From: Dama dama
Lineage: Eukaryota; Chordata; Mammalia; Artiodactyla; Cervidae
Assembly: GCF_033118175.1 (NCBI RefSeq)
Contig: NW_026870963.1
Location: forward strand, 372,001 to 436,000
Direction: 5' to 3'
DNA length: 64,000 bases
The notes beneath the pieces are model-generated. The model saw only the letters and a list, made by a program, of their open reading frames with translations, had not been told where the DNA came from and made no database searches. Positions 12,260 to 22,739 of this stretch are shown here, one piece after another. The first letter of the stretch is position 1. Every line of letters starts with the position of its first letter. Made by a program: the position numbers and the translations under genes.

Positions 12260-13055
12260 ACTTGAGACAGTGATCTTGGGTTTTCTCTGGAGTGCCATCA
12301 AGGAAATCAAGGCTCCTTTCACGTTTGATGTGGAAAACGGAATTGCTCTGCACGCAGGGCAGGGGAATCGGGCCTCATCTCGCGGCGAGGGGGAAGTCTC
12401 ATGGTTTTCCCAGAGTTGCGGCCAGAACCTGGGGTATATTCTCGAGTAAAGACGGGGAGGGCCCTTCCAGACACGTGTTTGTTCAGCGACCTCAGGACAC
12501 CTGCCTAGGTGCGAGGGACACCTCGGGATTCTCCTCGAGTCTTGGAATGGCAATTGGGACGCGTCTCCACGTGAGGCGGGAGACCCAGTGTCCCTTTCCA
12601 CGTGCCACACGGATCCTGGGACTCCAATCCATTTTCAAGAAGAGTCAGGCATCGTCTCCTTTGGAAGCGTTGATCTCTGCAGACCTCTCGAGTTTTCAAA
12701 GGATGTGAGGCCTCCGGTCGCGATGAGGCGGAGGACTAGGTCTTTATCTGTGGTCTCCACAGGGGATTCAGACATCCCTTCGTCTTGGGAGATGCCAGAC
12801 GAGCCTGCATTCAATTCACTGCAGGGATATCCGGCCTTACTTCGAGTCACAGCATCTCGGTGTCCATTCCACTTGAGGCCACAAACTCGGGGTCCCTCAA
12901 ATATACCTGTAGCTGAGAGAAGCCTCCTCTTGAAGTGCTTGTGGAAAGTTGGTATTCCTCTTGAGTCTAAGCCAGGGACTAAGCTCTCATCTCGAGTTGA
13001 TTTGGGGTCCATGGAGCCCTTTCCTGTTGGTCCAGTGACCTCAGGATCCCTCTAG
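12260..13055 (+). repeat. Satellite I-like monomer 16
   Basis: 796 bp. It shares ggggtccctcaaatatacc with the monomer at 4304. Private: ttttcccagagttgcgg and cgagtaaagacggg. Confidence 0.92.
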
Positions 13056-13851
13056 ACTTGAGACAGTGATCTTGGGTTTTCTCTGGAGTGCCATCAAGGA
13101 AATCAAGGCTCCTTTCACGTTTGATGTGGAACACGGAATTGCTCTGCATGCAGTGCAGGGGAATCGGGCCTCAACTCGCGGCGAGGGGGAAATCTCATGG
13201 TTTTTCTCGAGTTGCGGCCCGAAACTGGGGTATATTCTCGAGTTACGACGGGGAGGGCCCTTCCAGACACGTGTTTGTTCAGCGACGTCAGGACTCCTGC
13301 CTAGGGGGGAGGGAAACCTCGGGATTCTCCTCGAGTCTTGGCATGGCAATTTGGACGCGTCTCCTCGTGAGGAGGGAGACCCAGGGTCCCTTTCCAGGTG
13401 CCACAGGGATCCTGGGACTCCTATCAATTTTCAAGAGGAGTCAGGCATCGTCTCCTTTGGAAGCATTGATCTCCGCGGACCTCTCGAGTTTTCAAAGGAT
13501 GTGAGGCCTCCGGTCGCGATCAGGCGGAGAACTAGGTTTTTCTCTGTAGTCTCCATAGGGGATTCAGACATCCCTTCGTCTTTGGAGATGCAAGACGAGC
13601 CTGCATTCAATTCACTGCAGGGATATCCGGCCTTATTTCGAGTCAGAGCATCTGGGTGTCCATTCCACTTGAGGCCACAAACTCAGGGTCCCTCTCACAT
13701 ACCTGTAGCTGAGAGAAGTCTCCTCTTGAGGTGCTTGTGGAATGTTGGTATTCCTCTTGAGTCGAAACCAGGGACTAAGCTCTCATCTCGAGTTGATTTG
13801 GGGTCCACGGAGCCTTTTCGTGTAGCTCCAGTGACAGCAGGATCCCTCTAG
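13056..13851 (+). repeat. Satellite I-like monomer 17
   Basis: 796 bp. It has cctaggggggaggg, caatttggacgcgtctcc and gcgatcaggcgg. The last is shared with the monomers at 14648 and 15444. Confidence 0.92.
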
Positions 13852-14647
13852 ACTTGAGACAGTGATCTTGGGTTTTCTCTGGAGTGCCATCAAGGAAATC
13901 AAGGCTCCTTTCACGTTTGATGTGGAACATGGAATTGCTCTGCACGCAGTGCAGGGGAATCGGGCCTCATCCAACGGCGAGGGGGAAGTCTCATGGTTTT
14001 TCTCGAGTTGCGGCCGGAACCTGGGGTATATTCTCGAGTTACGACGGGGAGGGCCCTTCCAGACACATGTTTGTTCAGCGACGTCAGGACTCCTGCCTAG
14101 GTGCCAGGGACACCTCGGGATTCTCCACGAGTCTTGGCATGGCAATGGGGACGCGTCTCCACGTGAGGCGGGAGACCCAGAGTCCCTTTCCACGTGCCAC
14201 AAGGATCCTGGGACTCCTATCCATTTTCAAGAGGAGTCAGGCCTCTTCTCCTTTGGAAGCATTGATCTCCGCAGACCTCTCGAGTTTTCAAAGGATGTGA
14301 AGCCTCCGGTCTCCATGAGGCGGAGAACGAGGTCTTTCTCTGTGGTCTCCACAGGGGATTCAGACAACCCTTCGTCTTGGGAGATGCAAGACGAGCCTGC
14401 ATTCAATTCACTGAAGGGATATCCAGCCTTATTTCGAGTCTGAGCATCTCGGTGATCATTCCACTTGAGGGCACAAACTCAGGGTCCCTCTCACATACCT
14501 GTAGCTGAGAGAAGCCTCCTCTTGACGTGCTTGTGGAAAGTTGGTATTCTTCTTGAGTCGAAGCCAGGGACTAAGCTCTCATATCGAGTTGATTTGGGGT
14601 CCTCGGAGCCCTTTCGTGTTGCTTCAGTGCCCTCAGGATCCTTCTAG
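13852..14647 (+). repeat. Satellite I-like monomer 18
   Basis: 796 bp. It has catccaacggcgagg, gacaacccttcg, ctccacgagtcttgg, and CATGTG in place of the first CACGTG. Confidence 0.92.
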
Positions 14648-15443
14648 ACTTGAGACATTGATCTTGGGTTTTCTCTGGAGTGTCATCAAGGAAATCAAGG
14701 CTCCTTTCACGTTTGATGTGGAACACGGAATTGCTCTGCACGCAGTGCAGGGGAATCGGGCCTCATCTCGCGGCGAGGGGATAGTCTCATGGTTTTTCTC
14801 GAGTTGCGGCCAGAACCTGGGGTATATTCTCGAGTTACGACGGGGAGGGCCCTTTCATACACGTGTTTGTTCAGCGACGTAAGGACTCCTGCCTAGGTGC
14901 GAGGGACACCTCGGGATTCTCCTCTAGTCTTGGCATGGCAATTGGGACGCGTCTCCACGTGAGGCGGGAGACCCAGGGTCCCTTTCCACGTGCCACAGGG
15001 ATCCTGGGACTCCTATCCATTTTCAAGAGGAGTCAGGCACCGTCTCCTTTGGAAGCATTGATCTCCGCGGACCTCTCGAGTCTTCAAAGGATGTGAGGCC
15101 TCCGCTCGCGATCAGGCGGAGAATTAGGTTTTTCTCTGTGGTCTCCACAGGGGATTCAGACATCCCTTCGTCTTGGGAGATGCAAGACAAGCCTGCATTC
15201 AATTCACTGCAGGGATATCCCGCCTTACTTCGAGTCAGAGCATCTCGGTGTAAATTCCACTTGAGGCCACAAACTCAGAGGCCCTCTCACATACCTGTAG
15301 CTGAGAGAAGCCTCCTCTTGAGGTGCTTGTGGAAAGTTGGTACTCCTCTTGAGTCGAAGCCAGGGACTAAGCTCTCATCACGAGTTGACTTGGGGTCCAC
15401 GGAGACCTTTCCTGTTGCTACAGTGACCTCATGATCCCTCTAG
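14648..15443 (+). repeat. Satellite I-like monomer 19
   Basis: 796 bp. It has ggggatagtctc, cctttcatacacg, gcgacgtaagg and ggtgtaaattcc, and ends ctcatgatccctctag. Confidence 0.92.
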
Positions 15444-16238
15444 ACTAGAGACAGTGATCTTGGGTTTTCTCTGGAGTGCCATCAAGGAAATCAAGGCTGC
15501 TTTCACGTTTGATGTGGAACACAGAATTGCTCTGCACGCAGTGCAGGGGAATCTGGCCTCATGTCGCGGCGAAGGGGAAGTCTCATTGTTTTTATCGAGT
15601 TGCGGGCGGAACCTGGGGTATATTCTCGAGTTCCGACAGGAGGGCCCTTCCAGACACGGGTTTGTTCAGCGTCGTCAGGACTCCTGCCTAGGTGCGAGGG
15701 ACACCTCGGGATTCCCCTCGAGTCTTGGCATTGCAATTGGGACACATTTCCACGTAAGGCGGGAGACCCAGAGTCCCTTTCCACGTGCCACAGGGATCCT
15801 GGGACTCCTATCGATTTTCAAGAGGAGTCAGGCATCGTCTCCTTTGGAAGCATTGATCTCCGCGGACCGCTCGATTTTTCAAAGGATGTGAGGCCTCCGG
15901 TCGCGATCAGGCGGAAAACTAGGTCTTTCTCTGTGGTCTGCACAGGGTATTCAGACATCCCTTCGCCTTGGGAGACGCAAGACGAGCCTGCATTCAATTC
16001 ACTGCAGGGATATACGGCCTTACTTCGAGTCAGAGCATCTCGGTGTCCATTACACTTGAGGCCACAAACTCAGGGTCCCTCTCACATACCTGTAGCTGAG
16101 AGAAGCCTCCTCTTGAGATGCTTGTGGAAAGTTGGTATTGCTCTTGAGTCGAAGCCAGGGACTAAGCTCTCATCTCGAGTTGATTTGGGGTCCACGGAGC
16201 CCTTTCGTGTTGCTCCAGTGCCCTCAGTATCCTTCTAG
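15444..16238 (+). repeat. Satellite I-like monomer 20
   Basis: 795 bp. It has catgtcgcggcg, gttccgacaggaggg, gcgtcgtcagg, and ends ctcagtatccttctag, losing GGATCC. Confidence 0.92.
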
Positions 16239-17032
16239 ACTTGAGACAGTGATTTTGGGTTTTCTCTGGAGTGCCATCAAGGAAATCAAGGCTCCTTTCA
16301 CGTTTGATGTGGAACACAGAATTGCTCTGCACGCAGTGCAGGGGAATCGGGCCTCATCTCGCGGCGAGGGGGAAGTCTCATTGTTTTTCTCGAGTTGCAG
16401 CCGGAAACTGGGGTATATTCTCGAGTTACGACGGGGAGGGCCCTTCCAGACACGTGTTTGTTCAGCGACGTCAGGACTCCTGCCTAGGTGCGAGGGACAC
16501 CTCGGGATTCTCCTCGAGTCTTGGCATGGCAATTGGGACGCGTCTCCACGTGAGGCGGGAGACCCAGGGTCCCGTTCCACGTGCCACAGGGATCCTGGGA
16601 CTCCTATCCATTTTCAAGAAGAGTCAGGCATCATCTCCTTTGGAAGCATTGATCTCCGCGGACCTCTCGAGTTTTAAAAGGATGTAAGGCCTCCGGTCGC
16701 CATGAGGCGGAAAACTAGGTCTTTCTCTGTGGTCTGCACAGGGTATTGAGACATCCCTTCGCCTTACGAGATGCAAGACGAGCCTGCATTCAATTCACTG
16801 CAGGGCTATCCAGCCTTACTTCGAGTCAGAGCATCTCGGTGTCCATTCCACTTGAGGCCACAAACTCAGGGTCCCTCTCACATACCTGTAGCTGAGAGAA
16901 GCCTCCTCTTGAGGAGCTTGTGGAAAGCTGGTATTCCTCTTGAGTCGATGCAAGGTACTAAGCTCTCATCTCGAGCTGATTTGGGGTGCACGGAGCCCTT
17001 TCGTGTTGATACATTGACCTCAGGATCCCTAA
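16239..17032 (+). repeat. Satellite I-like monomer 21
   Basis: 794 bp. It ends ggatccctaag, losing TCTAGA, and has cagggtattgagac and gagatgtaaggcc-type changes, making it more altered than monomers farther left. Confidence 0.9.
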
Positions 17033-17823
17033 GACTTGAGACAGTGATCTTGAGTTTTCTCTGGAGTGCCATCAAGTAAATCAAGGCTCTTTCACGTTTG
17101 ATGTGGAACACGGAATTGCTCTTCACGCAGTGCTGGCGAATCGGCCTCATCTCGCAGCGAGAGGGAAGTCTCATGGTTTTTCTCGAGTTGCGGCCGGAAC
17201 CTGGGGTATATTCTTGAGTTACGACGGGGAGGGCCCTTCCAGACACTTGTTTGGTCAGCGACGTCAGGACTCCTGCCTAGGTGCGAGGGACACCTCGGGA
17301 TTCTCCTCGAGTCTTGGCATGGCATTTGGGAGGCGTCTCTTCGTGAGGCGGGAGACCAAGGGTCCCTTTCCACGTGCCACAGGGATCCTGGGACTCCTAT
17401 CAATTTTCAAGAGGAGTCAGGCATCGTCTCCCTTGGAAGCATTGACTCCGCGCCCCTCTCAAGTTTTCAAAGGATGAGGCCTCCGGTCTCAATGAGGCGG
17501 AGAACTAGGTCTTTCCCTGTGGTTTCCACATGGATTCAGACAACCCTTCGTCTTGGGAGATGCAAGACGAGCCTGCATTCAATTCACTGCAGGGATATCC
17601 GGCCTTACTTCGAGTCAGAGCATCTCGGTGTCCATTCCACTTGAGGCCACAAATTCAGGGTCCCTCTCACATACCTGTAGCTGAGAGAAGCCTCCTCTTG
17701 AGGTGCGTGTGGAAAGTTGGTATTCCTCTTGAGTCGAAGCCAGGGACTAAGCTCTCATCTCGAGTTGATTTGTGGTCCACGGAGCCCTTTCGTGTTGCTC
17801 CAGTGACCTCAGGATCCCTCTAG
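17033..17823 (+). repeat. Satellite I-like monomer 22 (shortest)
   Basis: 791 bp. Several separate 1-2 base deletions are visible: aaggctctttcacg, gaatcggcctc, attgactccgcg, aaggatgaggcc and ccacatggattc. This is the highest deletion load of any complete monomer. Confidence 0.9.
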
Positions 17824-18619
17824 ACTTGAGACAGTGATCTGGGGTTTTCTCTGGAGTGCCATCAAGGAAATCAAGGCTCCTTTCATGTTTAATGTGGGAC
17901 ACGGAATTGCTCTGAATGCTGTGCAGGGGAATCGGGCCTCATCTCGCGGCGAGGGGGAAGTCTCATGGTTTTTCTCGAGTTGCAGCCGGAACCTGGGGTA
18001 TATACTCGAGTTACGACAGGGAGGGGCCTTCCAGACACGTGTTTGTTCAGCGACGTCAGGGCTCCTGCCTAGGTGCAAGGGACACCTCGGGATTCTCCTC
18101 GAGTCTTGGCATGGCAATTGGGACCCGTCTCCACGTGAGGCGGGAGACCCAGGGTCCCTTTCCACGTGCCACAGGAATCCTGGGACTCCTATCCATTTTC
18201 AAGAGGAGTCAGGCATCGTCTCCTTTGGAAGGATTGATCTACGCGTACCTCTCGAGTTTTCAAAGGATGTGAGGCCTCCGGTCGCGATGAGGCGGAGAAC
18301 TAGGTCTTTCATTGTGGTCTCCACAGGGGATTCAGACATCCCTTCGTCTTGGGAGATGCAAGACGAGCCTGCATTCAATTCACTGCACGGATATCCGGCC
18401 TTACTTTGAGTCAGAGCATCTCGGTGTCCATTCCACTTGAGGCCACAAATTAAGGGTCCCTCTCACATACCTGCAGCTGAGAGAAGCCTCCTCTTGAGGT
18501 GCTTGTGGAAACTTGGTATTCCTCTTGATTCGAAGCCAGGAACTAATCTCTCATCTCGAGTTCATTTGGGGTCCACGGAGCCCTTTCTTGTTGCTCCAGT
18601 GACCTCAGGATCCCTCTAG
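17824..18619 (+). repeat. Satellite I-like monomer 23 (last complete)
   Basis: 796 bp. It has gatctggggttttc, tttaatgtgggac, ctttgagtcagag and cacaaattaaggg. It ends in the normal ggatccctctag. Confidence 0.92.
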
Positions 18620-18705
18620 ACTTGAGACAGTGACCTTGGGTTTTCTCTGGAGTGCCATCAAGGAAATCAAGGCTCCTTTCACGTTTGATGTTGAACACGG
18701 AATTG
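18620..18705 (+). repeat. Satellite I-like monomer 24, truncated at the junction
   Basis: Only the first 86 bp of the unit are present, ending cacggaattg. In intact monomers this is followed by ctctgcacgcag. The break falls about 4 bases before the end of a 31-32 bp subrepeat. Confidence 0.93.
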
Positions 18706-18712
18706 TGAAATA
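18700..18712. other. Junction between the two satellite arrays
   Basis: The 796-bp array stops after aattg and the 28-bp array begins with tgaaatatatg, with no spacer. The bases ttg at the break could belong to either side, because tgtgaaa and ttgtgaaa are both common forms of the 28-bp unit. No duplicated target bases or foreign sequence are visible. Confidence 0.9.
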
Positions 18713-18894
18713 TATGTAGAGTTTCAAAAGGTGTCAAAAATATGAGGAGCATGAATCGGTGTTGAAAAACATGAAGAGCCTGAAAATGTGTGAAAAATAT
18801 GAAGAGCTTCAAAAGGTGTCAAAAATATGAGGAGCATGAAACGGTCTGAAAAATAGGAGAAGCATGAAGCGGTGCTGCAACATGAAAAACATGA

Positions 18895-18906
18895 AAAGGT
18901 GTGAAA
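18895..18906 (+). promoter_or_regulatory. Representative T-box-like motif of the A subunit
   Basis: AAAGGTGTGAAA contains AGGTGTGA, the reverse complement of TCACACCT, the half-site consensus of T-box factors. The same string recurs at every intact A subunit, so at least once per 113-169 bp module across the array. This is a motif match with no evidence of binding. Confidence 0.4.
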
Positions 18907-19220
18907 AATATGAAGAGCTCAAATGGTCTGAAAAATATGAGGAGCATGAAGCGGTGGTGAAAAACATGAAGAGCTTGAAAAGGTGTGAAAAATATGAAGA
19001 GCTTCAAAAGGTGTCAAAAATAGGAGGAGCATGAAACGGTCTGAAAAATAGGAGGATCATGAAGCGGTGCTGAAAAACATGAAGAGCCTAAAAAGGTGTG
19101 AAAAATATGAAGAGTTTGGAAAGGTGTCAAAAATACGAGGAGCATGAAACGGTCTGAAAAATAGGAGGAGCAGGAAACGGTGTTCAAAAACATGAAGAGC
19201 CTGAAAAGCTGTGAAAATTA

Positions 19221-19500
19221 TGAAGAGCTTCAAAAGGTGTCAAAAATATGAGGAGTATGAAATGTCTGAAAAATAGGAGGAGCATGAAACGGTATGAAAA
19301 ATAGGAGGAGACTGAAACGGTGTTGAAAAACATGAAGAGCCTGAAAAGATGTGAAAAATATGAAGAGCTTTAAAAGGTGTCAAAAATATGAGGAGTATGA
19401 AATGTCTGAAAAATAGGAGGAGCATGAAACGGTATGAAAAATAGGAGGAGCATGAAACCGTGTTCAAAAACATGAAGAGCCTGAAAAGTTGTGAAAAATA
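19221..19500 (+). repeat. 140-bp tandem duplication
   Basis: Two successive copies (19221-19360 and 19361-19500) share gaggagtatgaaatgtctg and the unusual aaacggtatgaaaaatagg pair. 140 bp is five 28-bp subunits. Confidence 0.75.
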
Positions 19501-21781
19501 TGAAGAGCTTCAAACGATTGGAAATACATGAGGAGCATGAAACGGTGTTGAAAAACATGAAGAGCCTGAAAAGTTGGGTAAAATATGAAGAGCCACAAAA
19601 GGTGTCAAAAATATGAGGAGCATGAAACGGTCTGAAAAACAGGAGGAGCATTAAACGGTGTTCAAAAATATGAAGAGCCTGAAATGGTGTGAAATATGAA
19701 GAGCTTCAAAAGGTGTCAAAAATAGGAGGAGTATGAAACAATCTGAAAAATAGGAGGAGCATGAAGCGGTGTAAAAAACATGAAGACCCTGAAAAGGTGT
19801 GAAAAATATGAAGAGCTTCAAAAGGTGTCAAAAATATGAGGGCATGAAACGGTCAGAAAAATAGGAGGAGCATGAAACGGTGTTCAAAAACATGAAGAGC
19901 CTGAAAAGGTGTCAAAAATATGAAGAGCTTCAAAAGGTGTCAAAAATAGGAGGAGTATGAAACGCTCTGAAAAATAGGAGCAGCATGAAGCGGTGTAAAA
20001 AACATGAAGAGCCTGAAAAGGTGTGAAAGATGTGAAGACCTTCAAAAGGTGTCAAAAATATGAGGAGCATGAAACGGTCTGAAAAATAGGAGCAGCATGA
20101 AGCGGTGTAATAAGTATGAAGAGCCTGAAAAGGTGTGAAAAATATGAAGAACTTCAAAAGTTGTGAAAAAAATGAAGAGCTTCAAAATGTTTCAAAAATA
20201 TGAGGAGCATGAAAAGATCTGAAAAATAGGAGCAGCATGAAACGGTGTTCAAAGACATGAAGAGCCTGAAAACGGGTGAAAAATATGAAGAGCTTCAAAA
20301 CGTGTCAAAAATATGAGGAGTATGAAACGATCTGAATAATAGGAGGAGCAAGAAGCGGTGTTGAAAAAAATGAAGAGCATGAAAACGTTTGAAAAATATG
20401 AAGAGCTTCAAAAGGTGTGGAAAATATGAAGAGCTTCAAAATGTGTCAAAAGTGAGATGAGCATGAAATGGTCTGAAAAATAGGAGGACCATGAGGGGTG
20501 TTCAAAAACATGAAGAGCGTGAAAACGTTTGAGAAATATGAAGAGATTCAAAAGATGTGAAAATTATGAAGAGCTTCAAAAGGTGTCAAAAATGAGATGA
20601 GCTTGAAACAGTCCGAAAAATAGGAGGAGCTTGAATTCGTGTTCAAAATCATGAAGAGCCTAAAAAGGTGTGAAAAATATAAAGAGCTTCAAAAGGTGTG
20701 AAATACAGGAGGAGCATGAAACGGTCTGAAAAATAGGAGGAGCATGAAGTGGTGTTGAAAAACATGAAGAGCCTGAAAATGTGTGAAATATATGAAGAGC
20801 TTCAAAAGGTGTCAGAAATGAGAGGAGCATGAAACGGTCTGTAAAAGAGGAGAAGCATGAAGTGGCTTTGAAAAACATGAAGAGCCTGAAAAGGTGTGAA
20901 AAATATGAAAAGCTTCAAAAGGTGTCAAAAATATGATGAGCATGAAACGGTCTGAAAAATAGGAGGAGCATGAAACGGTGTTCAAAAACATGAAGAGCCT
21001 GAAAAGGTGTGAAAAATATGAAGAGCTTCAAAACGTGTCAAAAATATGAGGAGCATGAAACGGTCTGAAAAACAGTAGGATCATGAAGCCGTGTTGAAAA
21101 ACATGGGGAGCCTGAAAAGGTGTGAAAAATATGAAGAGCTTCAAAAGGTGTCAAAAATATGAGGAGCATGAAACGGTCTGAAAAATAGGAGAAGCATGAA
21201 GCGGTGTTGAAAAACATGAAGAACATGAAAAGGTGTGAAAAATATGAAGAGCTTCAAAAGGTGTCAAAAATATGAGGAGCATGAATCGGTCTGAAAAATA
21301 GGAGGAGAATGAAACGGTGTTCAAAAACATGTAGAGCCTGAAAAGGTGTGAAAAATATGAAGAGCTTTAAAAGGTGTGAAATACATGAGGAGCATGAAAA
21401 GTTCTGAAAAATAGGAGGAGCATGAAACCATGTTCAAAAATATGAAGAGCCTGAAAAGTTGTGAAAAATATGAAGAGCTTCAAATGGTTGGAAATGCATG
21501 AGGAGCATGAAACTGTGTTGAAAAACATGAAGAGCCTGAAAAGGTGGGTAAAATATGAAGAGCTTCAAAAGGTGTGAAATACATGAGGAGCATGAATCGG
21601 TCTGAAAAATAGGAGGAGCATGAAGTGGTGTTTAAAAAGATGAAGAGACTGAATAGGTGTGAAAAGTATGAAGAGCTTCAAAAGGTGTCAAAATATGAGG
21701 AGCATGAAACGGTCTGAAACATAGGAGGAGCATGAATCGGTTTTGAAAAACATGAAGAGCCTGAAAATGTGTGAAAAATAT

Positions 21782-22260
21782 GAAGATCTTCAAAACGTGT
21801 CAAAATATGAGGAGCATGAAACGGTCTGAAAAACAGGAGGATCATGAAGCCGTGTTGAAAAACATGGGGAGCCTGCAAAGGTGTGAAAAATATGAAGAGC
21901 TTCAAAAGGTTGGAAATACATGAAGAGCATGAAACGGTCTGGAAAATAGGAAGAGCATGAAGCGGTGTTGAAAAACATGAAGGGCCTGAAAAGGTGTGAA
22001 AAATATGAAGAGCTTCAAAAGTTGTGAAAAATATGAAGAGCTTCAAAAGGTGATAAAAATGAGATGAGCATGAAACGGTCTGAACAATATGAGGAGCATG
22101 AAGCGGTGTTGGAAATCATGAAGAGTCTGAAAAGGTGTGAAATATATTAAGAGCTTCAAAAGGTGTCAAAAATATGAGGAGCATGAAACGGTCTGAAAAA
22201 TAGGAGGAGCATGAAGCGGTGTTGAAAAACATGAAGAGCCTGAAAAGTTGTGAAAAATAT
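21782..22260 (+). repeat. 479-bp tandem duplication, copy 1
   Basis: This copy has the diagnostic gaagatcttcaaaacgtg, gaagccgtgttg, catggggagcctgcaaagg, aaggtgataaaaatgag and tctgaacaatatgag. All recur in the next copy at a constant offset of 479 bp. Confidence 0.9.
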
Positions 22261-22739
22261 GAAGATCTTCAAAACGTGTCAAAATATGAGGAGCATGAAA
22301 CGGTCTGAAAAACAGGAGGATCATGAAGCCGTGTTGAAAAACATGGGGAGCCTGCAAAGGTGTGAAAAATATGAAGAGCTTCAAAAGGTTGGAAATACAT
22401 GAAGAGCATGAAACGGTCTGGAAAATAGGAAGAGCATGAAGCGGTGTTGAAAAACATGAAGGGCCTGAAAAGGTGTGAAAAATATGAAGAGCTTCAAAAG
22501 TTGTGAAAAATATGAAGAGCTTCAAAAGGTGATAAAAATGAGATGAGCATGAAACGGTCTGAACAATATGAGGAGCATGAAGCGGTGTTGGAAATCATGA
22601 AGAGTCTGAAAAGGTGTGAAATATATTAAGAGCTTCAAAAGGTGTCAAAAATATGAGGAGCATGAAACGGTCTGAAAAATAGGAGGAGCATGAAGCGGTG
22701 TTGAAAAACATGAAGAGCCTGAAAAGTTGTGAAAAATAT
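22261..22739 (+). repeat. 479-bp tandem duplication, copy 2
   Basis: I see no difference from copy 1 in the stretches I compared by eye. Similarity stops where the sequence reads aagagcttcaaaagttgtc, so there is no third copy. Confidence 0.9.

Larger units (their letters stand above)
1..18705 (+). repeat. Satellite I-like tandem array, ~796-bp monomer
   Basis: Tandem array of 23 complete monomers plus a partial one at each end, all head to tail. Monomer ends were set on the recurring ggatccctctag landmark, giving lengths of 791-797 bp, mostly 796. Each monomer is made of about 26 degenerate subrepeats of 31-32 bp, many starting with TCGAG, TCCACGTG or similar; seven consecutive units from the TCGAGTTGCGG unit onward are exactly 31 bp. 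This layout (0.8-kb monomer, 31-bp subrepeats, CpG-rich) is that of ruminant centromeric satellite I, but the assignment is from memory of the family. Long open frames occur on both strands in most monomers because the same unit is copied; they are not genes. No interspersed element interrupts the array. Confidence 0.93.
18706..21781 (+). repeat. 28-bp satellite, junction-proximal irregular segment
   Basis: Modules here are degraded: units are skipped (for example aagagctcaaatggtctg near 18,915), D units are altered, and CG positions of C and D are often changed. A local 140-bp duplication lies inside. Part of this segment (about 20,030-20,830) is a diverged relative of about 23,490-24,170. 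No gene or insertion is seen. Confidence 0.85.

Noticed and set aside
324..18619. Open frames of about 261 codons on + and 118 codons on - in most 796-bp monomers
   Set aside because: They recur because the same unit is copied. The unit is 796 bp (one more than a multiple of three), frames end at the recurring CTCTAG, and several overlapping frames on both strands are open at once. No start context, codon bias or domain supports a protein.
324..18619. CpG island or promoter in the CpG-rich monomer
   Set aside because: CpG richness is a property of the whole repeated unit, with no gene downstream and no transcription start evidence.
18700..18712. Transposon insertion site at the array junction
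   Set aside because: No target duplication, poly-A tail, terminal repeat or element sequence is present; the two satellites join directly.
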